This document shows, piece by piece, positions 1 through 7,246 of a stretch of DNA of 64,000 nucleotides. Both the position numbers and the translations under genes were made by a program. This DNA is from a virus: the IMG/VR virus record IMGVR_UViG_3300017987_005478, positions 1 to 64,000 of that record, one strand, 5' to 3'. The notes under the pieces were generated by a model that saw only the letters and a list, made by a program, of their open reading frames with translations, had not been told where the DNA came from and did not search any database. Within the stretch, counting starts at the first letter, position 1, and each line of letters begins with the position of its first letter.

Positions 1-836
1 ATTGGTGATGGTATCCCCTCTCGGTTACAGAAGTTGATGAGGTCGTCTTCAGTAATACTAGAGTTCGGGTTAGTTTTGATGGTTCCGGCTCTGTGCATTC
101 CAAGTTGTATCCATTCATGTGGATAATACTTATGAAATTTATCCAGTATTTCTTTCGCGGATTCTGGACTTATTGGAGGATTACAACCCTTAGCAACATC
201 ATCAAAACTCCCTGTTGTAACGAATATATTCAGAAACGCCGCAATTGTAATACCCAACTCACCTACAGCATTCTCATCCCCAACTCCAAAATATTTCTCG
301 ATAAATTTATCCTTTTCCTTTTGTTTAACACGTTTATTGAGGATGTAATGCAAGGTCCCTTTTGAGGAAATTCCGAATTTCTCCATCGTAAGATCATAAG
401 ATCGACATTTCTGATAGAACGATCTCACCTCATCATTGTCGTACTTCTTGAGATGAGACGCCGCATTTTTAGAGCACCGTTTGTGGGTCTCTTCACCTTT
501 AAGTTGTTCACTTTCTTTGAAGGTCATCAACTCGATGTTACTCTTTCGAATATTCATTGGATTGCTATCAAGATGACGTATAACCAAGTTCGGATCGAAA
601 ATTTTGTCTCCAAACTTTTGGTACGCAGATAGCTTTCCAGCCTCGACCTTCAAGTGTTCTCTGTTTGGTCCACGAACAGAGAATCTAGGGTTATAGTTTT
701 TACCGGAAGCGTTTAACCTCAACTTTTTACCGGTAACACCAATCACATCATTACCAACTACTCGATATCCTTTTTCATAGGCGAGTAGTAGAGCTTTCAC
801 CGCCTTACTCGGTTTTGTCTGGTCGCTTTGGTACAT
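1..836 (-). CDS. HNH homing-type endonuclease, C-terminus outside window
   Basis: The reading frame is open from ATG at 836 to the window edge, about 278 codons. A stretch reading VIRHLDSNPMNIRKSNIELM matches the HNH_3 pattern (HxDGNxxNNxxxNLxxxT): the second His, the Asp and the Asn residues are kept, while the first His is Arg. It is followed by a helix-turn-helix-like segment (VRSFYQKCRSYDLTMEKFGI, then a short turn and ILNKRVKQKEK), the DNA-reading part seen in free-standing homing nucleases. GGAGGT lies six bases upstream, and the start overlaps the preceding 78-codon gene by 32 bases. HNH genes are common freeloaders in large phages. The family call is fairly secure; the target is unknown. 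Confidence 0.8.
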   Translation of the reverse strand, partial: MYQSDQTKPSKAVKALLLAYEKGYRVVGNDVIGVTGKKLRLNASGKNYNPRFSVRGPNREHLKVEAGKLSAYQKFGDKIFDPNLVIRHLDSNPMNIRKSNIELMTFKESEQLKGEETHKRCSKNAASHLKKYDNDEVRSFYQKCRSYDLTMEKFGISSKGTLHYILNKRVKQKEKDKFIEKYFGVGDENAVGELGITIAAFLNIFVTTGSFDDVAKGCNPPISPESAKEILDKFHKYYPHEWIQLGMHRAGTIKTNPNSSITEDDLINFCNREGIPSP

Positions 837-1041
837 TGTGTTCACCTCCAATATGTATCATTTCTAGTACAACTTCGTCAAAATCTACCATAACATCATC
901 AATCGTAGGAACCGGTTGGCCGCTTTCCTTCAATCGACTTTCAAACTTTTTCCGAAAGTCATCCAGATATTCTATCAACATCTTCTGGATACCTTCTTGA
1001 TATTTTCGCCATGCTTCACTCGACATGTCCAAAATGTTCAT
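805..1041 (-). CDS. hypothetical 78-aa acidic helical protein
   Basis: The start is the ATG behind GGAGAAATAATT; a longer version from 1107 would run into the neighbour and lacks such a site. The product (MNILDMSSEAW...) is predicted to be mostly helical and charged, with an amphipathic first half and an acidic VDFDEVVLEMI stretch. No family was recognised. It lies two bases behind the gene at 1044-1937 and overlaps the HNH gene, so the three look like one minus-strand transcript. Confidence 0.6.
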   Translation of the reverse strand: MNILDMSSEAWRKYQEGIQKMLIEYLDDFRKKFESRLKESGQPVPTIDDVMVDFDEVVLEMIHIGGEHNVPKRPDKTE

Positions 1042-1043
1042 AA

Positions 1044-1937
1044 TTATTTCTCCTTTTGATGTAGTTGAATTATCTCTGCTGGTTTTGGTGGAAAGAAGTT
1101 TTTCCATGCTTCTGGAAAATCATTCTCAAGTTTTATCAAAAGTTTCTTAACCCTTGAGCCACTGATAACTGGAGTACATACTCGACCTGTTGGTGCATAT
1201 TTTCCAGTATCTTTGTATACCTTCAGGAAATCAGTGATCGAAATTCCAAGAGTTCCGTTTTTACCAAAAGTTTGAGCTGCCCATGTCATCTTCTTAATCT
1301 TCTCTCTTTCGGCTTCAACTTCTGCAACATTCTTGATGCTGGCGCTAGTCAACTTAGCTTTTGGTAAATTCAAACTTTCATACTCATAGTAGAGGTCAGT
1401 AACCCGAATACACTCAACAAAACTTCCTAGAAATGAGTAGACGTTCTGTAATAGCTTACTGATAAGATGTACTATACACCAGTTAAAGTGTGTAGCATCT
1501 TCCTTTCTCCAGGTTGTGCTTTCATTCCTAAGAATACCGTCTATATGGTTTACACGAAAGATCCTATTATCTGGTTCTGAGTACATTGACTTACCACCGC
1601 TGAAACGTAGCCAATCATGATCAATAGGATCTGGAATCGAGACACATAAATGATCTACGGGCGACCATTCTAAAACCAAGTTGTTCTTACTAGTAAGATA
1701 CAGAAAGAAGTACGCCTTGGGTTTTCGACGATGACCATATTCATCATACAATTTTTCAAGATTCCAGTTAGAAGGGTTCAGTAACTCATATACTCCTTGA
1801 TTTCCTTGCCACTCAACAAGCTCATCGACTACACTGTCGATTATTTGAACACAGTAGTCGTTCCAACCTTCTTCAATGTTAGTAATACTTCTTATTTTCA
1901 GAACTTCGTCCTGCGCCATTCTTATTAATTCATGCAT
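1044..1937 (-). CDS. hypothetical 297-aa protein
   Basis: The start MHELIRMAQDEV was chosen because AAAGGAGAAATAAAT lies directly upstream; the ATG six codons earlier would include this ribosome site. The protein is soluble, with no signal peptide or membrane segment, and has an aromatic-rich middle (YFFLYLTSKNNLVLEW). The C-terminal third is basic with helical repeats (KKMTWAAQTFGKNGTLGI). No family was recognised. It is the first gene of the minus-strand group ending in the HNH nuclease and sits behind a TATATATTATTAA promoter-like motif at about 1976-1995. Confidence 0.65.
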   Translation of the reverse strand: MHELIRMAQDEVLKIRSITNIEEGWNDYCVQIIDSVVDELVEWQGNQGVYELLNPSNWNLEKLYDEYGHRRKPKAYFFLYLTSKNNLVLEWSPVDHLCVSIPDPIDHDWLRFSGGKSMYSEPDNRIFRVNHIDGILRNESTTWRKEDATHFNWCIVHLISKLLQNVYSFLGSFVECIRVTDLYYEYESLNLPKAKLTSASIKNVAEVEAEREKIKKMTWAAQTFGKNGTLGISITDFLKVYKDTGKYAPTGRVCTPVISGSRVKKLLIKLENDFPEAWKNFFPPKPAEIIQLHQKEK

Positions 1938-1973
1938 ATTTATTTCTCCTTTCATACAATAGATTGTTTCGAG

Positions 1974-1995
1974 CTCGTTTAATAATATATATAGT
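1974..1995 (-). promoter_or_regulatory. promoter-like motif I (TATATATTATTAA)
   Basis: On the minus strand this reads CTATATATATTATTAAACGAG, about 40 bases before the ATG at 1937. The same TATATATTA core recurs on the minus strand near 6390, 9750 and 13990 and on the plus strand near 31960. It resembles the A/T-rich TATATTAC element of phiKZ early promoters; function here is inferred. Confidence 0.5.
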
Positions 1996-2011
1996 AGAAC
2001 AAACTATAAAT
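1996..2011 (+). promoter_or_regulatory. promoter-like motif II (AGAACAAACTATAAAT)
   Basis: This is one of at least five copies of GAACAAAnTATAAA found 17-75 bases before genes in this window. Here it precedes the gene starting at 2085. The TATAAA part resembles a -10 or T4-late-type element. No matching -35 was seen. Confidence 0.5.
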
Positions 2012-2084
2012 GGCTCACTGTTTTAACCTAAACCGACTTTAAATCATTCTAAGATCTTAGTCGGTGATCTTGAAGGAGGAAAAC

Positions 2085-2957
2085 ATGGTGTACAGCAGTC
2101 AATTTGTCGCAGTAGTAAAGTGTAATGGTAAAGTCCCTCGTGAAAGAAGTGACGTAGTAACCCTTCCATTTGGTGCTGAATATTCCCTTCTTTTAAAGAA
2201 TCTCTCACCACGTAAGGCGTCCGTCAATGTTAGTATTGATGGTCAGGACGTTCTGTACGGAAATTCTCTTATCATCGACCCAAATTCTGAGACTGAATTA
2301 AAAGGTTTTCTTGATGGGATGACAGTCCGTCATCGCTTTAAGTTCATTCAGAAAACCAAACAAATTCAGCAACATAGAGGGGATAAACTTGACGATGGAA
2401 TAATTCGTATCCAATATGCTTTTGAAGAGCAACGAGTCATCAAGAGAAAGACTATCCTTCATGAGCATCACAAACATGAACACCACCATCATCACCATCA
2501 TAGAAAAACCCATTGGTATAATTATGACTACTACCCACCACTATTTTCTGATAGTAAAGGAGTGGGTTGGGATGATAGTGGGAATGTCTACGGTTCTTCT
2601 GATCAGCTCGTAGGTTCTTCGTTGACATGTAACTCTGGTGGCAGAGGTTTAGAAGGTGAAGTATCTAATTGCTTCTATTCAAATGTCTGTGAAGATTCTC
2701 TTGACGATGCTCCATTGGACGATGAAGGAATCACTGTCCAAGGATCCCAAACCAGACAAGATTTTCATTATGATACTATTGGTAAACTTGAGCCTTCTCA
2801 AGTTATTATTTTAAGACTCAGAGGTCAGACTTCAGGTGGAACAAAAGTTAGTAAACCTGTTACAGTCAAAACTAAATTTCAGTGTCCCACTTGTGGAACA
2901 AGGTCAGGTTCACGAGCCAGATTTTGCGCTCAATGTGGAACTAACTTAGAAATCTAA
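2085..2957 (+). CDS. His-rich protein with C-terminal zinc ribbon, possible virion protein
   Basis: Translation starts at the ATG behind GAAGGAGG; a GTG 21 bases earlier lies upstream of that site. Residues 1-90 look like a beta-rich domain (PFGAEYSLLLKNLSPRKASV, SIDGQDVLYGNSLII), a style seen in phage surface or structural proteins. A run of about ten His residues mixed with Lys and Glu follows near residues 128-142, then a Gly/Ser/Asp-rich linker. The last 30 residues form a zinc ribbon, CPTCG...FCAQCG. The gene stands alone between a motif II promoter and a strong hairpin. A structural or metal-binding role is inference; no exact family was recognised. Confidence 0.6.
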   Translation: MVYSSQFVAVVKCNGKVPRERSDVVTLPFGAEYSLLLKNLSPRKASVNVSIDGQDVLYGNSLIIDPNSETELKGFLDGMTVRHRFKFIQKTKQIQQHRGDKLDDGIIRIQYAFEEQRVIKRKTILHEHHKHEHHHHHHHRKTHWYNYDYYPPLFSDSKGVGWDDSGNVYGSSDQLVGSSLTCNSGGRGLEGEVSNCFYSNVCEDSLDDAPLDDEGITVQGSQTRQDFHYDTIGKLEPSQVIILRLRGQTSGGTKVSKPVTVKTKFQCPTCGTRSGSRARFCAQCGTNLEI

Positions 2958-2990
2958 ACAAAAAATAAACAGTGATCCATTTCATGAGTT

Positions 2991-3017
2991 GTGGGGAGTC
3001 CTTTTGAGACTCCCCAC
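2991..3017. terminator. 10-bp perfect hairpin behind the zinc-ribbon gene
   Basis: GTGGGGAGTC pairs with GACTCCCCAC around a 7-base loop, 33 bases after the stop at 2957. It is followed by ATTTCGT, so the U-run is weak. A very similar stem (GTGGGGAC/GTCCCCAC) occurs at 35680-35703. Confidence 0.6.
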
Positions 3018-3932
3018 ATTTCGTCCGTAAATCCACAGTATTCCATAAATTTCTGTCGCTCAGGAACGCATTACACAAAACTCTAAGATTAATTTGACCC
3101 CACAGAATCGTGTAAAACACTACGTTAGTGTTTCCCAACATATCCAATGTGTTCTTATCAATTTCTATTGGAAGTTTTACGGGACGGTTCTCTTTTTGAC
3201 AAATCATCATAGGTTCGGATCTCATCGAGCAATAATGTCAACAAAATCTGATCCCACATCACCGCATCTAAGCGTATCGAATTCTATCGTACTCCACGGT
3301 ATCGTGAACAACATAATACCACAATAAACCCAAATCCGTCACAATGTTTGAAGACCCATGCGATAAGATTAACTAGTGGACGACTTGTAATCGCACATTA
3401 TTAAATCGAACAGGTTGTGATGTCACCCTATCGAATGGTAAGGTGCATGTTATAATACCACATCACACTACACCACACTCAAACGAAACCAACATTATCG
3501 AACAGAAACCAACATTATGGAACGGAAGCCGATGTTATAATATTACAAGATGGATGCAAAAGTACCAAACAGCATCGCACCTAGTTATATAGAATCTAAT
3601 TCTAAAGAACCTTATTAAAAGTTCCACGCCACTACGCACTACGACAAGATAAATGTTCGAATCGCTTCGAATTCTACGAAACATCAAAATGGAACGGAGT
3701 TGATTGGTTCCAAATCGATATGACGTTTTCACACATTATAGAACTGAATAATACACGTTATAAGATACAACAGCATTCGTTGCTTTGCGACAGGACTTTA
3801 TCGGATCTTTTCGATTCGTATCGAATTGGATGTTGCATATCACGAGGTAATATCGCAACGCACCAGACGATATTGTATTTCATTGGATTGTTTGTAATAC
3901 GTTGTCGCTTTAGACTTGACGTAAGACAGGAT
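3018..3932. other. gene-free stretch between convergent genes
   Basis: About 0.9 kb without a convincing gene. The open frames here are short, lack ribosome sites and have odd composition. The stretch is rich in TCGA-containing words (ATCGAATTCTATCG, TTCGAATCGCTTCGAA), holds a perfect small hairpin AAACACTA-CG-TTAGTGTTT near 3115-3133, several TTATAATA words (about 3449 and 3534), and a threefold 20-base repeat. It could be a decayed region, a replication or packaging site, or an RNA gene. Nothing decisive was seen. Confidence 0.5.
3481..3540 (+). repeat. three imperfect 20-bp tandem repeats
   Basis: Three consecutive 20-base units have the pattern AACxGAAxCCxAyrTTATnn; the first two differ at only three positions and the third is more diverged. 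Such short phased repeats can be binding sites for a protein. No function is known. Confidence 0.6.
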
Positions 3933-3976
3933 GGTTGGGAGGAGACCCAACCACCCCCAGCTAGGCTCCGTCTAGC
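3933..3976. terminator. two adjacent hairpins behind the minus-strand gene at 3977
   Basis: GGTTGGG pairs with CCCAACC (3933-3952) and GCTAG with CTAGC (3960-3976), the second touching the stop codon at 3977. Neither is followed by a clear U-run on either strand, so a terminator role is tentative. Confidence 0.4.
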
Positions 3977-4276
3977 CTAACAACAGCAGGCAGCGAGCTT
4001 CTTTCGAAGACGCTCCCGATTTTTGTTTTCTTTCTCTTTCAGGTCAAGTTTACGAGAGTTGTTATGAACTCTTCCAAGAGAAGCGACGGCATTTGCTCTT
4101 GGAATAATTGCGTCATCGTCAACCTTCACTGTCTTCTTCAGCATACATGCTACAGGGTCTAAAATCTTTTGCATTTTGTAATAACCTCCCTTTCTTAGTC
4201 CGCGTCTCGCTTTTCTCAACCTAGAGATCGCTTTGTTTCTTTCTGGCGTTAAGCCACGAATACCATATTTCTTCAT
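3977..4276 (-). CDS. hypothetical basic 99-aa protein
   Basis: It starts one base after the stop of the 4278-5327 gene (GGCTTAATATG), so it is probably translated by coupling. The protein is strongly basic (RLRKARRGLRKGGYYK near residues 20-34), has a central hydrophobic patch and ends in an odd LAACCC tail. No family was recognised. The charge suggests nucleic-acid binding. Confidence 0.6.
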   Translation of the reverse strand: MKKYGIRGLTPERNKAISRLRKARRGLRKGGYYKMQKILDPVACMLKKTVKVDDDAIIPRANAVASLGRVHNNSRKLDLKEKENKNRERLRKKLAACCC

Positions 4277-4277
4277 A

Positions 4278-5327
4278 TTAAGCCGCTTTCAATTTTTTGG
4301 ATATCACCCCACTCTTAACATTTACAAGCTCGATATGTTCAGGTGGACAGTTATACATTCCGAAATTCGCTCCGCGCCTAGCGCCTATAGCACCTGGACA
4401 GAATGCTTGTTCAATCACAGCGCCTACCAATTCACGATCTGCCAACATGGGAAATTTTCCCTTCGGATGAAACGTGATTGTAAATTCAAAGTAAAATGGA
4501 GCACGAATCAGTTCAAAGAATTGAAATCCAGCTACCAGACCAACTGGTTGTTGACCATCAATAACGATGTCGTCAGCGGTTATCAAATCAGTGAGAGTAT
4601 AACCACTTCCTCTACCAGGTTTTCCCTTCATCGTTTTATACATCTTGACGTGATGTGGGTTCACCTTAACAAAATTCTTGAGATGTTTGATAGAAGGCCA
4701 CCCTGTATGAGTATGACCTGGACCGTAAATTTTGAATTCCATAGGAAATGCATCATTTATGGTATCTCTAAATGCTGCAAATATTGTATGTGCACCTACG
4801 ATCGGGATTGGTTTTCCATTTTTGACCTGCTGGTGATCCCTATGAAAAACATTCAACGGAGCTTTGTACTCTGACTCCTCTTCTTCCATTGTTTTTAGTA
4901 CTTGCCTTGCAAGATTACAGTCGTCAAGGGTGACGGTTTTTCCCTTTGACTCAATGAGTATCTCTACTTCTTTTGCTGTAATCTTGTCTCGCAGTCCAAT
5001 TACTCCCTTACTAGGCTTCTTGACTAACACTTTGATGTCATCTGCTCTTGATCCAGAATAATCTCCGAAGACACAAGCAAGACATTTAACTGCCCAAGGA
5101 CGGTTCTCTTGGCAGTTAACGAATGGTACGGCTGGAATGATTTTCATCTTTTCCAACTTTTCCGTTGTCTTCTCAACATCAAGCGTCGCCTTCTTAAGTT
5201 TCTTCTCCGCTTTGGTTGTAGCTTTGACAGTAGCCTTTAGACTCTTTTCGAGATCCTTTTGCTGCTTCTGTAAAGCTTTAACTTTAGCTTCCTCATCCTT
5301 TACCTTTTGACTCTTTTTCGGTGGCAT
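4278..5327 (-). CDS. hypothetical 349-aa protein with N-terminal coiled coil
   Basis: The start MPPKKSQK follows GGAGGG by seven bases. Residues 1-65 are a Lys/Glu/Ala-rich coiled coil. The rest is a globular domain with GAHTIFAAFRDTINDAF and a C-terminal FEFTITFHPKGKFPML strand followed by a Gly/Arg-rich loop, GAIGARRGANFGMY. That loop is reminiscent of the glycine-rich loop near the end of RAMP-type RNA-binding proteins, but only weakly so. It lies directly downstream of the structured RNA array on the same strand, so an RNA-binding partner role is worth testing. No firm family. Confidence 0.6.
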   Translation of the reverse strand: MPPKKSQKVKDEEAKVKALQKQQKDLEKSLKATVKATTKAEKKLKKATLDVEKTTEKLEKMKIIPAVPFVNCQENRPWAVKCLACVFGDYSGSRADDIKVLVKKPSKGVIGLRDKITAKEVEILIESKGKTVTLDDCNLARQVLKTMEEEESEYKAPLNVFHRDHQQVKNGKPIPIVGAHTIFAAFRDTINDAFPMEFKIYGPGHTHTGWPSIKHLKNFVKVNPHHVKMYKTMKGKPGRGSGYTLTDLITADDIVIDGQQPVGLVAGFQFFELIRAPFYFEFTITFHPKGKFPMLADRELVGAVIEQAFCPGAIGARRGANFGMYNCPPEHIELVNVKSGVISKKLKAA

Positions 5328-5380
5328 ATGCACACCCTCCTTTATTTTATTTGTCGCACGCCTCTGGTGCCGACACTGTA

Positions 5381-5431
5381 TAACAAAAATATACGTCGGT
5401 GGTATGGCGGATGTGTTTAAACCACCGACGT
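5381..5431 (-). terminator. terminator of RNA array, 11-bp stem plus U-rich tail
   Basis: On the minus strand ACGTCGGTGGT pairs with ACCACCGACGT and is followed by ATATTTTTGTTAT. The U-run exists only on the minus strand, which is a main reason for placing the RNA array on that strand. Confidence 0.65.
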
Positions 5432-5726
5432 CTTTCTATCGACCACTCCATTACCTGTGCAGGGCGGGTTGCCTAGTGTTGTGAGGAATTATATTCGTCC
5501 ACCCTGACATTGACCCACCCCTATCTCCTTATCCAATGAATAAGCTCGAGTCGAAACCGGAACAAACCGAGTGGGGGAGAAAGCACAGGTAATGGAGTGG
5601 CCGACGGACTGCTCGACGGCGTTATCAATCGTTCTCAGCCAGAAAACGTTAACATGCCGGACGCCCTATTGTTGACGACTCGCGAAAGGAGTATATGTCA
5701 CGAGGGCAGAGCATTTCTATCGACCA
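5432..5726 (-). ncRNA. structured RNA unit 0 of a three-unit array
   Basis: No coding frame of substance. Two long-range helices are evident: 5596-5600 with 5721-5725 (AGTGG/CCACT), closing a domain that holds TTTCGCGAG, a GGCGT...ACGCC helix and GCCGTCGAG; and an 18-bp perfect helix, CCACTCCATTACCTGTGC at 5443-5460 with 5583-5600. These two pairings share bases, so they compete. Read on the minus strand, the unit begins AGTGGTCGATAGAAA, and the same words recur at its end just before the terminator. It shares core words in order with unit 1. No known Rfam family was identified from memory; large ornate phage RNAs such as GOLLD or ROOL are the natural comparison. Confidence 0.65.
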
Positions 5727-5735
5727 CTAACATTA

Positions 5736-5757
5736 TTCAAACAAAGAAATATATGGA
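5736..5757 (-). promoter_or_regulatory. promoter-like AT-rich linker before RNA unit 0
   Basis: The minus strand reads CCATATATTTCTTTGTTTG immediately upstream of unit 0. It is a weaker version of motif I. It suggests that each RNA unit may have its own start. Confidence 0.3.
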
Positions 5758-5770
5758 TTTTAAATTATAG

Positions 5771-6046
5771 TCAGCTGAGAGCGAGTGTACACAGGGCGCT
5801 CTTTCAAATTTAGAGTTGGCAACCGCCTTGGCACAAACTCGCTCTACTGTCTTCCAAAGGGACATACCACACACGCCCCATATATACATATGTGGCACCC
5901 TATGGAAACATCCTGATGAGTGGCCGTACCAAGTCTACTCGACGGCAGAGGAAGGCGCTCCAAAGCCGGGCGCCCCAAATGCTGCAACAGTCACCTCTCG
6001 CGAAATGTCCGGCGCATGCGGGCGTAGTATCTTGATACGACCACTC
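5771..6046 (-). ncRNA. structured RNA unit 1 of the array
   Basis: On the minus strand, GAGTGGTCG (from 6046) pairs with CGGCCACTC (ending 5918). Inside are CGCCC, TTTCGCGAG, a GGCGC...GCGCC helix (unit 0 has GGCGT...ACGCC at the same place, a compensatory change) and GCCGTCGAG. The 3' part ends in an 8-bp helix AGAGCGAG/CTCGCTCT (5778-5785 with 5838-5845) enclosing GGCGGTTGC. The short open frames that cross this region have no ribosome sites and do not persist between units. Confidence 0.65.
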
Positions 6047-6058
6047 ATGATTTTTGGA

Positions 6059-6080
6059 ACAATTAATAATATATGAAAAC
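6059..6080 (-). promoter_or_regulatory. promoter-like motif I before RNA unit 1
   Basis: The minus strand reads CATATATTATTAATTG, matching the TATATATTA core with one change, just upstream of unit 1. Confidence 0.4.
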
Positions 6081-6090
6081 GTGTAACTTA

Positions 6091-6365
6091 AAAACAGCTG
6101 AGAGCGAGCTACGCCAATGGCGCTAATATTAAGTATAAGCAACCGCCTAGGCACAGTCTCGCTCTACTGGCGACCCACAAAGGCTATGCGAAATGGAACC
6201 CCGACTCCAAGACGCACCCTTTGATGAGCCACAAATCTTGGTGGATGAACTCAGATTTATTCCGAAAACAACCGACCAAGAAATTGAGATCTAAGAAAGT
6301 GCCAGTCAGGAGGATCGACTCCTGACTAGCAGGGGTGTAAAGAATGCATACTGGCTAAACAATAT
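6091..6365 (-). ncRNA. structured RNA unit 2 of the array
   Basis: This is the first unit behind the motif I promoter at 6369-6393. It contains a perfect hairpin, GTCAGGAG/CTCCTGAC (6305-6326), and ends with the same 8-bp helix AGAGCGAG/CTCGCTCT (6101-6108 with 6158-6165) as unit 1, again enclosing GGCGGTTGC, followed on the minus strand by CAGCTGTTTTTAAG, a plausible terminator tail. Its middle is diverged from units 0 and 1 but keeps CTCATCA...GGGTGCG...CCTTTG in the same order as unit 1. Confidence 0.55.
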
Positions 6366-6368
6366 GTC

Positions 6369-6393
6369 TTCTTAGTAAATAATATATATAAAG
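6369..6393 (-). promoter_or_regulatory. promoter-like motif I (TATATATTATTTACTAAGAAG)
   Basis: A good match to the copy at 9731-9753 (TATATATTAATAACTAAGAAG): core and downstream ACTAAGAAG agree. It points into the RNA array, not into the plus-strand tail genes. Confidence 0.55.
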
Positions 6394-6440
6394 GAGTAGT
6401 TTTTACCAAAAAACTTCCATTCTAATTCAGCACCATTTCC

Positions 6441-6456
6441 AGAACAAAATATAAAG
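6441..6456 (+). promoter_or_regulatory. promoter-like motif II (AGAACAAAATATAAAG)
   Basis: It lies 35 bases before the start of the structural gene at 6491, which has AAGGAG at 6478-6483. It matches the copies at 1996, 10087, 14036 and 31903 (minus). Confidence 0.55.
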
Positions 6457-6490
6457 TTCATAGTTTGTAAATTCACAAGGAGATGTTGTG

Positions 6491-7153
6491 ATGGAAGAAA
6501 TAAAAGTCGTGGTAAACGATAAGTACACGGAGCATTGTCTCCACGATGCTGTGGTGAAACGACCGTCTGGTGATAGAAAACCAGAAGGGTATGTTGAGAT
6601 ATACGAGGTTAAGGACGGCGAAGATAAAAGACTTATAGGGAAGCAAAATCTTGTTGTTTATCAGGGAAGAGAATGGATTGCAGAGAGGATTTTCAATTCA
6701 AATAATACAAATACGCCAACCGGTGAGACTGAATTCATTAGTTGGTTGGGTCTTGGTGAAGGTGGTGCTCCAGTAGGAGATCCGCTAAATCCTACAGCAC
6801 CCTCAAGTCTCGACACAGACTTAGATACCGAAGTACCAATCAACACAACTGGCGCCACTCTCGGAGATCTCAGAGGTGGTAATTATTACAAGCACCCATT
6901 TGATTCAATAGAGTTTCAACAGGATGCTGCTAATTCAAATAAGTGGTTGATTGTAAAAGTTACAACAACAATTGGTACTAACGATGCAAATGGCTCTGGA
7001 ACCCAAAATTTGAATGAAGCTGGCTTATTTACAGCAGCCAGCGCTGCTGGAGGTTATTCTGGTAACTTCTTTATATTTAGCAGAGTTACGTTCCCTACAA
7101 TTGTTAAAGATACTTCACGCCAATTGATGTTTATGTGGTATATTTATTTCTAA
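6491..7153 (+). CDS. phage tail/virion structural protein
   Basis: The start is the ATG right after GTG; AAGGAG is 7 bases upstream. The 220-aa product has a beta-rich, Gly/Thr/Asn-rich body and ends with LNEAGLFTAASAAGG, then SRVTFPTIVKDTSRQLMFMW. This ending (NEAGLF ... FxRVTFPxIxK ... LxFxWxIxF) is a recurrent closing motif of small virion proteins in large myoviruses, often next to baseplate or tail-fibre genes. It is the first gene of the tail block, before the sheath. Exact position in the virion is unknown. Confidence 0.65.
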   Translation: MEEIKVVVNDKYTEHCLHDAVVKRPSGDRKPEGYVEIYEVKDGEDKRLIGKQNLVVYQGREWIAERIFNSNNTNTPTGETEFISWLGLGEGGAPVGDPLNPTAPSSLDTDLDTEVPINTTGATLGDLRGGNYYKHPFDSIEFQQDAANSNKWLIVKVTTTIGTNDANGSGTQNLNEAGLFTAASAAGGYSGNFFIFSRVTFPTIVKDTSRQLMFMWYIYF

Positions 7154-7246
7154 TGATTCAAATAATTTATAGAGTTTAGAGAGTAAGGTAGTCGCTCGTA
7201 GAGTTATCGAAAATAGACAAAAAATTAATTCAGGAGGAATTTCATT

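Noticed and set aside
2941-3980. Open frames of 60-95 codons in the gene-free region
   Set aside because: No ribosome sites, unusual amino-acid composition and overlap with hairpins and repeats.
4233-4874. 213-codon open frame on the plus strand
   Set aside because: It lies antisense to the 4278-5327 gene, has no ribosome site and has a composition typical of reverse-strand shadows.
5911-6010. Hammerhead ribozyme core (CTGATGAG ... CGAAA)
   Set aside because: The two core parts are 85 bases apart with no closing stem II, no NUH cleavage triplet in place, and promoter and U-run evidence put the RNA on the opposite strand.
5816-6154. Short open frames across the RNA array on both strands
   Set aside because: No ribosome sites, not kept between the related RNA units, and the conserved features are base-paired stems.
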